Of a stretch of 64,000 nucleotides of DNA, positions 27,822 to 38,115 are shown piece by piece (the first letter of the stretch is position 1; each line of letters begins with the position of its first letter). Made by a program: the position numbers and the translations under genes. The notes beneath the pieces were generated by a model that saw only the letters and a list, made by a program, of their open reading frames with translations, had not been told where the DNA came from and did no database searches. Location of the stretch: positions 34,412 to 98,411 of the forward strand of contig JAUYQZ010000023.1 of assembly GCA_030695415.1 (NCBI GenBank). The letters are read 5' to 3'. This DNA is from Hylemonella sp. (GTDB lineage Bacteria > Pseudomonadota > Gammaproteobacteria > Burkholderiales > Burkholderiaceae_C).

Positions 27822-29609
27822 GCCTAGCCAGTCCGCCAACTGTTCCTTGGCGCGCACCGACAGACGCCATGTGCTGACGCTGGGTGGCAGCTGGAGCGGC
27901 AATGTCAGCAGTTGCTTGTCGCGTGCCACCAGCGCCCGAACCCTGACTTCTCCGCCGGCATAGAGCAGCAGGTCGTCGAGCTTGTTAAGCCGCCACCCGC
28001 TGTGCGTCTTGCCGCCCCCCAACTCCACCCCCAGCCATTCGTCACCGGCCGCAAGGCCGGCGCGCTCGCCGGCGCCACCACGCAGCACGGTCTTGATGTG
28101 GATCGAGCCACCCGTCTCACCGACCCGAAGGCCCAGACGCTGCGCCAACTGGGCTGGCTCTTCGTGGATGCCGACGCCATGGCGTTCGAGCAGTTCACGC
28201 AGGGGCAACTCGGCCGTGCTGTGTACCCAGCGATTGAGCTCGCGTGCCCAGGAGCGACCACTCAGTTCCTGCAGAACGGCCAGCAGATCGCTCTCGGCCA
28301 TGGGGCCGGCCTTGCAGCGCACCCAGAGCGCGCGCATGACGTCGTCCAGGCTGTGTGGGCACTCGGCGCGCAGTGTCAGGTCCAGGCACAGGGCGACCAG
28401 CGCGCCCTTGCCGTAGTAGCTCACCGTGGCATTGGGTGTGTTTTCGTCGACCCGGTAGTACTTGACCCAGGCGTCCAAGCTGGCCTGGGCCACCGATTGC
28501 ACGAGGCGGCCCGGCGTCTGCTGCAGCTGGTTGACGCTTTTGTTGAGCAAGCGCAGGTAGCCGGCGTCGTCCAGCAGACCGGCACGGCGTAGCAGCAGGT
28601 CGTCGAAATAGCTGGTGAAACCTTCGAAGAACCAGAGCAGGTCGGTGTAGTTCTCTCGTGAATAGTCATAGCGCGCGAACGCGGCCGGGCGCAGGCGCTT
28701 GACGTTCCAGCTGTGGAAATATTCGTGGCTGATCAGGCCCAGCAACGTGGTGTAGCCCTCGCCCACCTTGGCCTCGGTGCGCGGCAGGTCGCGGCGTGCG
28801 CAGATCAGGGCGGTGGAGTTGTGGTGCTCCAGGCCGCCGTAACCGTCGTCCGTGGCATTGAGCATGAAGACGTAGCGGGCAAACGGCGGCTTGCCGCTGC
28901 GGCCCGTGGACTTCCCCCCGGCGTGCCAGAAGCGGATCGCGGTCTCGCAGATGCGCTGGGCGTCGGCCAGCAGCCGGGTTCCGTCAAAGCTGGGTGGGGC
29001 GCCGGCGATCACGAAACGGTGCGGCACGCCCGCGGCCTTGAAGTCGCCACGCCAGAAGGCGCCAAGCTCGAAGGGGCAGTCGACCAGTTCGTCGTAGTGG
29101 CTTGCACGGTAGCGGCCGAAGCCGCGGCGGTCGACCTTGAGCGCGCTCAGGCCGGTGGCGACTTGCCAAGCAGCGGGGCTGTCGCCGGGCAGCAGCGTGA
29201 GTTCGTGCGGGGCCTCCGACTGGCCTTCCACGCGCAGGCACAGGCTGGTGCCGTTGAAGAAGCCGCGCGTGGCGTCGAGCCAGGCCGTACGCACCGAGTT
29301 GTCGAAGGCATAGACCTCATAGCTCAGCTCGAGCGCCTGCTGTGGATCGCAGGCGATCTGCCAACTGCATTTGTCCAACTGCTGCGGCGTGATCTGCCGC
29401 CGGCCTTGGCGGGCCCGGAGCATTTGCAGGTTCTTTGAGAATTCGCGGACCAGATAGCTACCGGGAATCCAGACCGGCAGCGTCACGCGCTGATCGGCTT
29501 GAGGCCGCGGGATGCTCAGGGTGATCCGGTAGAGATGGGCGTGCAGATCGGCCGGTTCGACCTGGTAGAGCAGGGGGGCAGTGTTGCTGCGGCCGGAAGT
29601 GGGAGGCAT
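27816..29609 (-). CDS. M61-family aminopeptidase with PDZ domain
   Basis: The 597-residue protein has an N-terminal M61 beta domain (PVWIPGSYLVREFSKNLQ), the gluzincin zinc motif HEYFH (~293-297, in GLISHEYFHSWNVKRLRP) and the downstream zinc Glu in WFFEGFTSYFDDL (~325). A C-terminal PDZ-like region (~480-570, GGSIHIKTVLRGGAGERAG) follows. M61 enzymes (glycyl aminopeptidase type) release N-terminal Gly or Ala. No signal peptide is visible, so probably cytosolic. 17 bp upstream of it on the same strand lies dsbC. Confidence 0.88.
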   Translation of the reverse strand: MPPTSGRSNTAPLLYQVEPADLHAHLYRITLSIPRPQADQRVTLPVWIPGSYLVREFSKNLQMLRARQGRRQITPQQLDKCSWQIACDPQQALELSYEVYAFDNSVRTAWLDATRGFFNGTSLCLRVEGQSEAPHELTLLPGDSPAAWQVATGLSALKVDRRGFGRYRASHYDELVDCPFELGAFWRGDFKAAGVPHRFVIAGAPPSFDGTRLLADAQRICETAIRFWHAGGKSTGRSGKPPFARYVFMLNATDDGYGGLEHHNSTALICARRDLPRTEAKVGEGYTTLLGLISHEYFHSWNVKRLRPAAFARYDYSRENYTDLLWFFEGFTSYFDDLLLRRAGLLDDAGYLRLLNKSVNQLQQTPGRLVQSVAQASLDAWVKYYRVDENTPNATVSYYGKGALVALCLDLTLRAECPHSLDDVMRALWVRCKAGPMAESDLLAVLQELSGRSWARELNRWVHSTAELPLRELLERHGVGIHEEPAQLAQRLGLRVGETGGSIHIKTVLRGGAGERAGLAAGDEWLGVELGGGKTHSGWRLNKLDDLLLYAGGEVRVRALVARDKQLLTLPLQLPPSVSTWRLSVRAKEQLADWLGA

Positions 29610-29626
29610 GGAGGGTGCGTCAGGGG

Positions 29627-30343
29627 CTAGCGGGTGGCACTGGCGAGCTGCTTTTCAATCTGGGCGACGTCGAGCGCGCCAGGCACGCGGCTGCCGTCGG
29701 CGAAGAACAGCGTGGGCGTGCCCTGTATCTTGTGTTTCTGGCCGAAGGCGAGATTGCGGGTCACCGCCGTGGTGTCACAGGCCGCGGAAGCGGGCATCTG
29801 GTCCTTGAGCATCAGATCCAGCCAAGCCTTGGGACGATCCTTGGCACACCAGACCAGCCTCGATTTTTCGCTGGAGCCTGGGCCCAGCACGGGGTAGAGG
29901 AAGTAATGGATGGTGATGTTGTCCAGCTTGGCAAGGTCGCGCTCGATGCGCTTGCAGTAGCTACAGTTAGGGTCGGAAAAAACAGCCAGTTTGCGCTGGC
30001 CGTTGCCACGCACGACCGTCAGCGCATCCTTGATGGGCAAGGTGTTGAAGTCGATCGCTGTCAGCTTCTCGACCCGCTCCTCTGTCAGGTTGCGGCGCTG
30101 GCGCACGTCGATGATGCTGCCCTGGATCAGGTAGTTGCCCTCGGCATCGGTGTAGTAGATGTCGTTCTCATTGACGCGGATCTCGTAGAGGCCGGCCAGC
30201 GGCGTTTTGCTGACCTCGTCGATCTTGGGCAACTGCGGCAGGCGCTCGGCCAGGTTCTTGCGGATGGTTGCTTCCTGGGCGCAGACGCCAAGGGTGGAGA
30301 GGGCCAGCAGGCCCGCGAGCAGGTGTTTGGACAGAGTGGTCAT
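29627..30343 (-). CDS. dsbC: Thiol:disulfide interchange protein DsbC
   Basis: The 238-residue precursor has a signal peptide (LLAGLLALSTLGVCA, cut before QE), an N-terminal dimerisation domain (LYEIRVNENDIYYTDAEGNY) and a thioredoxin domain with active site Cys127-Ser-Tyr-Cys130. E. coli DsbC has CGYC. GTPTLFFADGSRVPG near the C-terminus provides the cis-proline (TP). DsbC corrects wrong disulfides in the periplasm. ATG 30343 is preferred over the TTG at 30358; it begins 12 bases after the end of the monooxygenase gene. Confidence 0.92.
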   Translation of the reverse strand: MTTLSKHLLAGLLALSTLGVCAQEATIRKNLAERLPQLPKIDEVSKTPLAGLYEIRVNENDIYYTDAEGNYLIQGSIIDVRQRRNLTEERVEKLTAIDFNTLPIKDALTVVRGNGQRKLAVFSDPNCSYCKRIERDLAKLDNITIHYFLYPVLGPGSSEKSRLVWCAKDRPKAWLDLMLKDQMPASAACDTTAVTRNLAFGQKHKIQGTPTLFFADGSRVPGALDVAQIEKQLASATR

Positions 30344-30354
30344 CGCATCAGCTT

Positions 30355-31476
30355 TCAAAAATTCATGGCGCGTCGCGCCAGCCAGTTCTTCAAGATCCCG
30401 CTGCGCTCCACGCCTTGCAGGCCCCAGTTGCGCAGTGCGCTCCAGGCCTCGCCTTCGCGCGCGAACAGCAGTTGCAGCCCGTCCATGCCGGCATCCAGGG
30501 CCAGCATGCCGGCCTTGCGGGCGCGCTCGTAGCGGCGCAGCAGTTTGGCGTCATCCACGCCACGCCAGTACTCGCGCCCATGCAGCACGCGCGTGAGTTC
30601 GGCCACGTCGGCCAAGCCAAGGTTCAGGCCCTGACCGGCCAGCGGATGAACGTTGTGCGCTGCGTCACCAGCCAGCACCCAGGCACCTGCCGCCGAGCGG
30701 CCCGACCACTGTCGTGCGTGTGCCTTCTGCAAAGGCCAAGTTTGGCGTTCGCTGGCCAGCGCGAGCGAGCCGAGTGTGTGGGCACTGGCGTTCTCCAATG
30801 CCCGGCAAAATTCGGCCGCCTCCATCTCCTTCAGGCGCGCTGCCTTTTCTGGAGAGACTGACCACACTATTGCCACGGAGTTCCCCTGGGCACCGCCCAA
30901 GGGCAAAAAAGCCAGGATCTCCCCCTGCGCAAACCACTGCCGGGCGACCTGACCGTGGGGCTTTTCGCACTGTATGCGGGTGGCCAGGGCGTGCTGGCGA
31001 TAAGGCGTGGTGTCAAAGTCGACACCGAACTCGGCGCGCGTGCTGCTGGTGCGGCCTTCGCAGACCACGGTCAGCCGGGCCGGTACGGGTGCACTCAGCA
31101 CCTCGATCTGGGGCTGGTAGCGCACGGCATCGGCCAGCTGCGCTTGCAGCACCGGCACGTCGACGATCCAGGTCAGCGCCGGACTGTCCAGTTCGCCAGC
31201 ATCAAAATTCAGTTCGCTGCCGCGGTCCCCCCAGACCTGCATGTGCCGCACCGGCGTGGCCGACGCATCGTCGGCAGGCCAGCAGCGTACGCTTTCCAGC
31301 AGCTCGCGTGAGGGACGGTTCAGGGCATAGGCCCGCACATCAGCGACCGGTGGCTGACCCGCCGGGGCCGGCAGTTCCACCAGGCCGACGCGAAGGCGCT
31401 CGCGCGCCAGCAGCAAGGCCAAGGTGCGGCCGACGATGCCGCCGCCGCGTATGCAGATATCCAAGGCTTGGGACAT
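30355..31476 (-). CDS. UbiH/UbiF-family FAD-dependent monooxygenase
   Basis: The 373-residue protein has the FAD Rossmann start ICIRGGGIVGRTLALLLARE, a DVRAYALNRPS segment and the second FAD motif GDAAHNVHPLAGQGLNLGLAD, typical of ubiquinone-biosynthesis hydroxylases (UbiH/UbiF/UbiI/COQ6). It probably hydroxylates the ubiquinone ring; which position cannot be told from sequence alone. ATG 31476 is the natural start (MSQALDICIRGGG). It appears cotranscribed with dsbC, 11 bp downstream. Confidence 0.85.
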   Translation of the reverse strand: MSQALDICIRGGGIVGRTLALLLARERLRVGLVELPAPAGQPPVADVRAYALNRPSRELLESVRCWPADDASATPVRHMQVWGDRGSELNFDAGELDSPALTWIVDVPVLQAQLADAVRYQPQIEVLSAPVPARLTVVCEGRTSSTRAEFGVDFDTTPYRQHALATRIQCEKPHGQVARQWFAQGEILAFLPLGGAQGNSVAIVWSVSPEKAARLKEMEAAEFCRALENASAHTLGSLALASERQTWPLQKAHARQWSGRSAAGAWVLAGDAAHNVHPLAGQGLNLGLADVAELTRVLHGREYWRGVDDAKLLRRYERARKAGMLALDAGMDGLQLLFAREGEAWSALRNWGLQGVERSGILKNWLARRAMNF

Positions 31477-31579
31477 GGGGCATTGTAAGAGCCTGCTCAC
31501 GGCCCCTTTAAGGCTGTGGACAGGCTCCAAAGGCAGGGCAGAATCAACCCTGTTGTCCGTCAATTCAGGAAATCGCCCC

Positions 31580-32494
31580 GTGAGCGCCACCCCCCTATCC
31601 CCCGCCGATGTCCAGGCCCGCATCGCCCGCCTGTTCGTCTATCCCGTCAAATCCTGCGCCGGCATCGAAGTCTCCGAGGCCCTGCTGACCGAAACCGGTC
31701 TGGATCTGGATCGCGCCTGGATGGTGGTGGACGAGCACGGCGAGTTCCTCAGCCAGCGCGAGGCGCCGCGCCTGGCCCTGGTGCAGCCGCAGTTCAAGCG
31801 TGGCGGCACCGAGTTGCAGTTGCGCGCGCCGGGCATGCTGGCGCTGCATCTGCGGGTCGATGCCGTCGAGGCGCCGACGCGCGTGCGCGTCTGGGACGAC
31901 GAAGTTCCGGCCTGGGACATGGGCGACATCGCGGCCCAGTGGTTCACCGACTTTCTGGCGCTCAACGAGCAGGGCTTGCCCAAGGCGAATGCGCCCAAGT
32001 ACCGGCTGGTGCGTTTTGATCCCGAGCATCGGCGCCTGTCTGACAGGAAATGGACGGGCGAGGCCGAGGCGCTCAACCAGTTCAGCGACGGTTTCGCGGT
32101 GCTGGTGCTGGGCCAGGCCTCGCTGGACGGGCTCAACACGCGTTTACAGGCGCAGGGGAGCGCGCCCGCGGACGTTCGGCGCTTCCGGCCCAACATCGTG
32201 CTCGACGGCTTGCCCGAGCATGACGAAGACCGTGTGGGGCCCCTGCAGATCGAGACGGCTGAGGGGCCGGCGTTGCTCACGCCTGTGAAGCCCTGCCCGC
32301 GCTGTCCGATTCCGGACATCGATCCGCTGACGGCGCACAGCACACCGGAAGTCGGTGATACCTTGCAGACCTACCGACAGGATGCACGCCTCCAGGGCGC
32401 CGTGACCTTCGGCATGAATGCCATCGTCAGCGCCGGGATGGACAAGGTGCTGCGCGTCGGTCAGCCGGTCAGCGCCAGCTACCGCTTCGACTGA
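31580..32494 (+). CDS. MOSC-domain protein (molybdenum cofactor-type)
   Basis: The 304-residue protein has a MOSC N-terminal beta barrel (RLFVYPVKSCAGIEVSEAL) and a C-terminal MOSC domain with the conserved cysteine in VKPCPRCPIPDID (~237-246). Relatives YcbX/mARC bind molybdenum cofactor and reduce N-hydroxylated compounds, usually with a separate or fused ferredoxin; none is fused here. GTG 31580 is chosen because AGGA lies nine bases upstream and the frame has no other good start. Confidence 0.85.
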   Translation: MSATPLSPADVQARIARLFVYPVKSCAGIEVSEALLTETGLDLDRAWMVVDEHGEFLSQREAPRLALVQPQFKRGGTELQLRAPGMLALHLRVDAVEAPTRVRVWDDEVPAWDMGDIAAQWFTDFLALNEQGLPKANAPKYRLVRFDPEHRRLSDRKWTGEAEALNQFSDGFAVLVLGQASLDGLNTRLQAQGSAPADVRRFRPNIVLDGLPEHDEDRVGPLQIETAEGPALLTPVKPCPRCPIPDIDPLTAHSTPEVGDTLQTYRQDARLQGAVTFGMNAIVSAGMDKVLRVGQPVSASYRFD

Positions 32495-32570
32495 GCACGC
32501 GCGGGCGTCTTGCCGGGGTCCCTGCGGCTGTTCAGGGGGATGTCAAAAGTTCATTTGCTGAAGGATGTCG

Positions 32571-32921
32571 ATGGATTTCTCGGAAATCGTGAAGCAGTAC
32601 TGGCCCTTCCTGGTTCTGTGGTTTGGATACAAGTGGTGGAACGCACGCAGGGGCATTGCCAAGCTGCCAGAACTCATAAAAAGCGGCGCGACCCTGGTCG
32701 ATGTCCGGTCGGCGGCGGAATTCGCCAGCGGGAACGCCCCGGGAACGATCAACATCCCTCTGCAGGAACTGGGTAGCCGGCTCGCCGAGATCCCCAGGAC
32801 AGTTCCAGTCGTCCTCTGCTGCGCCAGCGGAACGCGCAGCGGGATGGCCAAGATGATGCTGAAAACGAAGGGCTATCAGAACGTGTTCAATATCGGGACC
32901 TGGAGCAATTTCTTGCGCTGA
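32571..32921 (+). CDS. Membrane-anchored rhodanese-like protein
   Basis: The 116-residue protein has an N-terminal hydrophobic segment (YWPFLVLWFGYKWW) and one rhodanese domain: LVDVRSAAEFASGNAPGTIN, and an active-site loop Cys84-Ala-Ser-Gly-Thr-Arg preceded by a second Cys83. Single-domain rhodaneses move sulfane sulfur to thiol acceptors. ATG 32571 has AAGG at a good distance; ATG 32565 is too close to it. The 32922-33261 gap after it contains a possible -10 (TACAAT, 33086-33091) for ychF but no gene or RNA that I could recognise. Confidence 0.82.
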   Translation: MDFSEIVKQYWPFLVLWFGYKWWNARRGIAKLPELIKSGATLVDVRSAAEFASGNAPGTINIPLQELGSRLAEIPRTVPVVLCCASGTRSGMAKMMLKTKGYQNVFNIGTWSNFLR

Positions 32922-33085
32922 TGGTTGCGCCGTGAGCCAAGGGATCTGCTGGCTACCCTGGTGGCGACTCGGATGGCGCGCTTCAGCGCCTTGATCTTCC
33001 CCGAAACCCGCGCGGCAGCCGGTGGCCTTGCAGCCGCCCGACCCGGACGGTGCTGCGCGGCCGCAAGCATGGACTCGCCGGTCGG

Positions 33086-33091
33086 TACAAT
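33086..33091 (+). promoter_or_regulatory. Possible -10 element of ychF
   Basis: TACAAT in GGTACAATCGGGC lies 171 bases before the ychF ATG. A long leader would follow; no -35 hexamer was recognised. Confidence 0.3.
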
Positions 33092-33261
33092 CGGGCGCAG
33101 TTTCCCCAGGCAAAACGAGGGCAAAAAATCGAGGCATTGGGGCATGTTCGCCCCGGTTTCTTGATCTGTCCCGCCGGTGCTGCATTGCGCTCCGCCGGTA
33201 CCTCCGCCACGCCCGCATTGGGTCCGATGGTGCGAACGGGGTTGATTTCAAAGGAATTTCC

Positions 33262-34353
<1,092 letters not shown>

Positions 34354-34354
34354 G

Positions 34355-34416
34355 CCTAGGGACCCACTGCATAACTCGAGCCGCGCATGGCGGGAGTTAT
34401 GCAGTGGGTCCCTAGG
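34355..34416. repeat. Perfect 23-bp inverted repeat, 16-base spacer
   Basis: The left arm 34355-34377 (CCTAGGGACCC ... ATAACTC) is the exact reverse complement of the right arm 34394-34416. The spacer contains a further CCGC/GCGG pair, so the transcript would fold into a ~27-bp hairpin. The outer ends CCTAGG are themselves palindromic. It starts right after the ychF stop. There is no T-tract, so it is not a standard intrinsic terminator; it could be a REP/MITE-like element or a very stable mRNA-end structure. Confidence 0.85.
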
Positions 34417-34440
34417 GTATATCCCGAGCCGCTGGGGCGG

Positions 34441-34521
34441 CTGTTTGAGAGCCTGGCGCCGCCCCGGCGGGCAGAATGCCTGGGTCAGGCCCTGACGCCT
34501 GCGATGTTCGTTCTCAAACAG
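34441..34521 (+). promoter_or_regulatory. Inverted repeats in the tctC leader
   Basis: CTGTTTGAGA (34441-34450) and TCTCAAACAG (34512-34521) form a 10-bp pair whose right arm touches the tctC Shine-Dalgarno (GGAG, 34521-34524). Between them lies a near-perfect dyad GTCAGG-C-CCTGAC (34484-34496). They could be a regulator site and an RBS-masking stem; no regulator gene is adjacent. Confidence 0.4.
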
Positions 34522-34530
34522 GAGATGGCG

Positions 34531-35505
34531 ATGCCAATCAACAAGCGTGAGTTTCTGGGCCTGGGCGCAGCGGCGGGTGTCGCCCTGGTGGTACCGGCCT
34601 GGGCACAGGGCAAACCCCTGTTCGAGACCCTGAACATGTTCGTGCCGGCGGCGCCCGGCGGCGGCTGGGACGGTACGGCGCGCGCCATCGAGCGCGCGGC
34701 CAAGGCCGCTGGCCTGGTGGGCAATATGGCCTTCGAGAACGTCGGGGGCGCGGGCGGCATGGTGGGCTTGCCGCGCTACGTGAACCAGCGCAAGGGCCAG
34801 GGCAACAGCCTGATGGTGGGCGGCTCGGTGATGGTGGGCGCAGCGATTGCGAACAAAAGCCCGGTGACCATGCGCAACGTCACACCGATCGCGCGCCTGA
34901 CCGAGGAGGCAGGTGTAGTTGCCGTGCCGGCCGGCGGCAAGATCAAGACCTGGAAAGACCTGGAAGCCGCGATCAAGGCCAATCCCAAGGCCGTGTCGGT
35001 GGCGGGCGGCAGCGCTGGCGGTACCGATCACGTGCTGCTGGGTCTCATCATCAAGGCGCTCGGCGGTAATCCGCGCGACGCGGCCTACGTGGCATTCGCC
35101 GGCGGGGGGCCGGCCAATGCCGCGCTGCTGGGCGGGCAGGTAGTGGCCGGGATCTCGGGCTATTCGGAGTTCGAGGAGCAGATCAAGGCGGGTCGGCTGA
35201 TCCCCCTGGCGGTGTCCGGCAACAAGCGTATCCCGGGCGTGGACGTGCCCACGCTGACCGAGCTGGGTGTGCGCGTGACTGCGGCGAACTGGCGCGGGGT
35301 ATTTGCGCCGCCGGGCATCAGTGCGGCGCAGCGCGATGCCTTGGTGGAGTTCATGAGCAAGGTGCATACCTCCGAGGCCTGGCGCAAGGAACTGGAGACG
35401 CGCAAGTGGACCGATGTGTTCCTGGCGGCCCAGTCTTTCGAGCGCGAGATCGAGGCCAACATCCGTGACACCGAAGAAGTGATGAAGGATCTGGGACTCG
35501 CATGA
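34531..35505 (+). CDS. tctC: Tripartite tricarboxylate transporter substrate-binding protein
   Basis: The 324-residue precursor has a signal peptide ending VVPAWA before QG. The mature protein is of the TctC/Bug family: FVPAAPGGGWDGTARAIERA (ligand loop), NVGGAGGMVGLPRYV, GGSAGGTDHVLLGLI and FAPPGISAAQRDALV. It captures a di- or tricarboxylate in the periplasm for TctAB. ATG 34531 has GGAG six bases upstream. tctB starts inside its stop (ATGA), so tctC-tctB-tctA form an operon. Confidence 0.92.
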   Translation: MPINKREFLGLGAAAGVALVVPAWAQGKPLFETLNMFVPAAPGGGWDGTARAIERAAKAAGLVGNMAFENVGGAGGMVGLPRYVNQRKGQGNSLMVGGSVMVGAAIANKSPVTMRNVTPIARLTEEAGVVAVPAGGKIKTWKDLEAAIKANPKAVSVAGGSAGGTDHVLLGLIIKALGGNPRDAAYVAFAGGGPANAALLGGQVVAGISGYSEFEEQIKAGRLIPLAVSGNKRIPGVDVPTLTELGVRVTAANWRGVFAPPGISAAQRDALVEFMSKVHTSEAWRKELETRKWTDVFLAAQSFEREIEANIRDTEEVMKDLGLA

Positions 35506-35966
35506 CGCCTCTGCGCCTGGCTGTCCTGCTGCTGGCCATCGCCGCTGCGGCCGCTTGGCAGGTGACGGTGATTCCCCAGTCGATGATGCAGATGACGGTC
35601 GGGCCGGTGCTGGCCCCGGCCGTAGTGGTGGCTGCCCTGGGCTTGCTGGCCCTGCTCTACGGCGTGAGTGCCTGGCGGGGCCGCCAGGTCGACGCGAGCC
35701 ACGCGCCCGAGCAGAAGCCTCTGCCGGGGAGCCAGCGGCGATTGGTCAGCCTGCTGGGCGGCGGCGTCGCCTTCATGGCGCTGGTGGCGCCCCTGGGCTT
35801 TGTGCTGCCGGCCACCTTGTGCGGCATGGGCGTGGCGCGGGCTTTTGATGCACCGCTGGGCCTGAAGTCGGCGGGGGTCTGCGGTGCCATCGCTACCGTG
35901 TTCTGGCTGGTGTTTGCGCAGCTGCTGGGCATCGGCCTGGGGCCGGCCTTGCGCTGGCCATTCTGA
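35502..35966 (+). CDS. tctB: Tripartite tricarboxylate transporter small membrane subunit
   Basis: The 154-residue protein has four hydrophobic segments (about 5-22, 33-55, 84-104, 120-140) and matches TctB in size and position between tctC and tctA. TctB is poorly conserved, so context carries much of the weight. The ATGA overlap with tctC implies translational coupling. Confidence 0.85.
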   Translation: MTPLRLAVLLLAIAAAAAWQVTVIPQSMMQMTVGPVLAPAVVVAALGLLALLYGVSAWRGRQVDASHAPEQKPLPGSQRRLVSLLGGGVAFMALVAPLGFVLPATLCGMGVARAFDAPLGLKSAGVCGAIATVFWLVFAQLLGIGLGPALRWPF

Positions 35967-35993
35967 CGCCCTGTTTCTGCGAGTGGAGCGAGC

Positions 35994-37490
35994 ATGCCAG
36001 CCTTCGACGCCCTGCTGACCGGTTTCGTCAGCGCCCTGCAACCCCTGACCCTGATGTGGGGCTTCGCGGGTTGCCTGCTCGGCACCCTGGTGGGCGTGCT
36101 GCCGGGCATCAGCCCGGCACTGACCATCGCCCTGCTGCTGCCGCTGACCTACCAGGTGCCGGCCACCAGCATGTTCGTGATGTTTGCCGGCATCTACTAC
36201 GGTGCCGCTTATGGCGGCTCCACCACCTCCATCCTGCTCAACACACCGGGCGAATCGGGTGCGGTGGTGACGGCGCTTGAGGGCAACAAGATGGCCCGGC
36301 GCGGTCGCGCTGGCCAGGCCTTGGCCACGGCGGCCATCGGCAGCTTCGTGGCCGGCACCATCGGGACGGTGGCGTTGACCTTCTTCGCGCCCTGGGTGGT
36401 GGAAGCCGCCCTGGCCTTCGGTCCGGCCGAGTACTTCAGCCTCATGGTGCTTTCGCTGGTGGCGGTGTCGGCGGTGCTGGGCAGCTCGGTGCTGCGCGGC
36501 CTGCTGAGCCTGTGCGCGGGTCTGCTCTGCGGCCTGGTGGGGATCGACCTGCAGACGGGCCAGCCGCGTTTCACCTTCGGACGGGCCGAACTGCTGGATG
36601 GCCTGGAGGTGACGGTGGTGGCGGTGGGCCTGTTCGCCGTGGGCGAGGCCCTGTACCTGGCCTGGCAGGGCCGTGAATCGAGCAGCGGCGAAGTCATGAA
36701 AGTCTCGGGCAGCCTGCGCCTGAGCCGCGAGGACTGGGCGCGTTCCTGGAAGCCCTGGATCCGCGGTTCGCTGTTTGGTTTTCCCATCGGCGCGCTGCCG
36801 GCGGGCGGCGCGGAGTTGCCCACCATGCTGTCCTACTACACCGAGAAAAAACTCTCCAGACACCCCGAGGAGTTCGGCCACGGCGCCATTGAGGGCGTGG
36901 CCGGGCCGGAGGCCGCCAACAATGCGGCGGCGGCCGGCGTGCTCATGCCCCTGCTCACGCTGGGCATCCCCACTTCAGCCACGGCGGCCATCATGTTGTC
37001 GGCCTTCGAGGGTTACGGCATCCAGACCGGGCCGCAGCTCTTTACGCAGCAGGGGGCTTTGGTCTGGACGCTGATTGCCAGTCTCTACATCGGCAACGTC
37101 ATTCTGCTGGTGCTCAACCTGCCGCTGGTGCATCTTTGGGTGCGTTTGCTCAAGATCCCGCCGCCGTGGCTGTATGCCGGCATCATCGTGATCTCCACCG
37201 CCGGGGTGTATGGCGCGGGCAACTCGATCTTCAATGTGGGGCTGCTGTTTTTCTTTGGCCTGATCGGCTTCGTCATGCGGCGCTTCGACTTTCCGGCGGC
37301 GCCTCTGATCGTGGGCATGATTCTGGCGCCCATGGCCGAGCAGTCCATGCGGCAGGCGCTCACCATCAGCCAGGGGGACTGGTTCACGTTTTTCACGCGG
37401 CCTCTGTCGGGCTCGCTGATGGCCGTGGCCGTGCTGTTGCTGGTGTTGCCGCCGCTGGTGCGGCGTTACCGTCGTGTGGCGCGGGTCTAG
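35994..37490 (+). CDS. tctA: Tripartite tricarboxylate transporter large membrane subunit
   Basis: The 498-residue protein has ~11-12 membrane segments and the TctA hallmarks [40 protein letters not shown] and [15 protein letters not shown], with [21 protein letters not shown] toward the end. It is the sodium-coupled permease of the transporter. The usual sensor-regulator pair tctDE is absent from this operon. Its stop overlaps the stop of the convergent YqaA gene. Confidence 0.93.
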   Translation: MPAFDALLTGFVSALQPLTLMWGFAGCLLGTLVGVLPGISPALTIALLLPLTYQVPATSMFVMFAGIYYGAAYGGSTTSILLNTPGESGAVVTALEGNKMARRGRAGQALATAAIGSFVAGTIGTVALTFFAPWVVEAALAFGPAEYFSLMVLSLVAVSAVLGSSVLRGLLSLCAGLLCGLVGIDLQTGQPRFTFGRAELLDGLEVTVVAVGLFAVGEALYLAWQGRESSSGEVMKVSGSLRLSREDWARSWKPWIRGSLFGFPIGALPAGGAELPTMLSYYTEKKLSRHPEEFGHGAIEGVAGPEAANNAAAAGVLMPLLTLGIPTSATAAIMLSAFEGYGIQTGPQLFTQQGALVWTLIASLYIGNVILLVLNLPLVHLWVRLLKIPPPWLYAGIIVISTAGVYGAGNSIFNVGLLFFFGLIGFVMRRFDFPAAPLIVGMILAPMAEQSMRQALTISQGDWFTFFTRPLSGSLMAVAVLLLVLPPLVRRYRRVARV

Positions 37491-37969
37491 AAGCTGAATC
37501 CGCCCGGAAACAGCCAGAGCAGCAACACCGTCATGGTCAGGTAACGCGCCAGCTTGCCGATGGCCATGTAGAGCAGGCAGGGCCAGAAGGGCAGGCGCAG
37601 CCAGCCGGCCACCGCGCACAGTGGGTCGCCAATCAGGGGCAGCCAGCTCAGCAGGCAGGCCCGGGGGCCAATGCGTTCCAGCCAGTCAAGCGCGCGCAGG
37701 TGGGTGTCGGAGTGCCGGTACTTGTCGATCAGCTTGTGCGATTCCCAGCCCATGGCCCAGCTCACGGCGCCGCCCAGGGTGTTGCCGGCGGTCGCCACCA
37801 GGATGGCGGGCCAGAACAGCTCCGGATTGAGCTTGAGCAGGCCGAACAGGGCCGGCTCCGAGCCCAGCGGCAGCAGGGTGGCAGAGACGAAGGCGATCAG
37901 GAACAGCGTGACCAGGCCGTATTCGGGCAGGGCCAATAGCGTCAGCAGCTGGGTGATCCAGTTCTCCAT
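37487..37969 (-). CDS. YqaA-family membrane protein (SNARE-associated/DedA-like)
   Basis: The 160-residue protein has four to five hydrophobic segments and family features: [35 protein letters not shown] and [21 protein letters not shown]. DedA relatives move or flip lipids; YqaA itself has no assigned role. ATG 37969 ([11 protein letters not shown]) is chosen. It converges on tctA with overlapping stop codons. Confidence 0.8.
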   Translation of the reverse strand: MENWITQLLTLLALPEYGLVTLFLIAFVSATLLPLGSEPALFGLLKLNPELFWPAILVATAGNTLGGAVSWAMGWESHKLIDKYRHSDTHLRALDWLERIGPRACLLSWLPLIGDPLCAVAGWLRLPFWPCLLYMAIGKLARYLTMTVLLLWLFPGGFSF

Positions 37970-38012
37970 AGTCTGATCAGTATAGGGACGACCCTGCAAG
38001 GGGCCGGGCTTG

Positions 38013-38045
38013 ATTTCAATTGCTGAAATTTTGTGCAGCTAGAAT
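38013..38045 (+). promoter_or_regulatory. Possible dusB promoter with upstream dyad
   Basis: TAGAAT (38040-38045) lies 70 bases before dusB. Just upstream is a perfect 6-bp dyad ATTTCA-ATTGC-TGAAAT (38013-38029), an AT-rich patch in GC-rich DNA. It may be an operator or promoter UP-like sequence; the -35 is unclear. Confidence 0.35.
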
Positions 38046-38115
38046 ACGCGGCCCGGCAGTCTGCTCTTTGCCGGAAAGTCATCCCTCGCCCCGCCCTCAT
38101 CAAACCTCCATTCGC

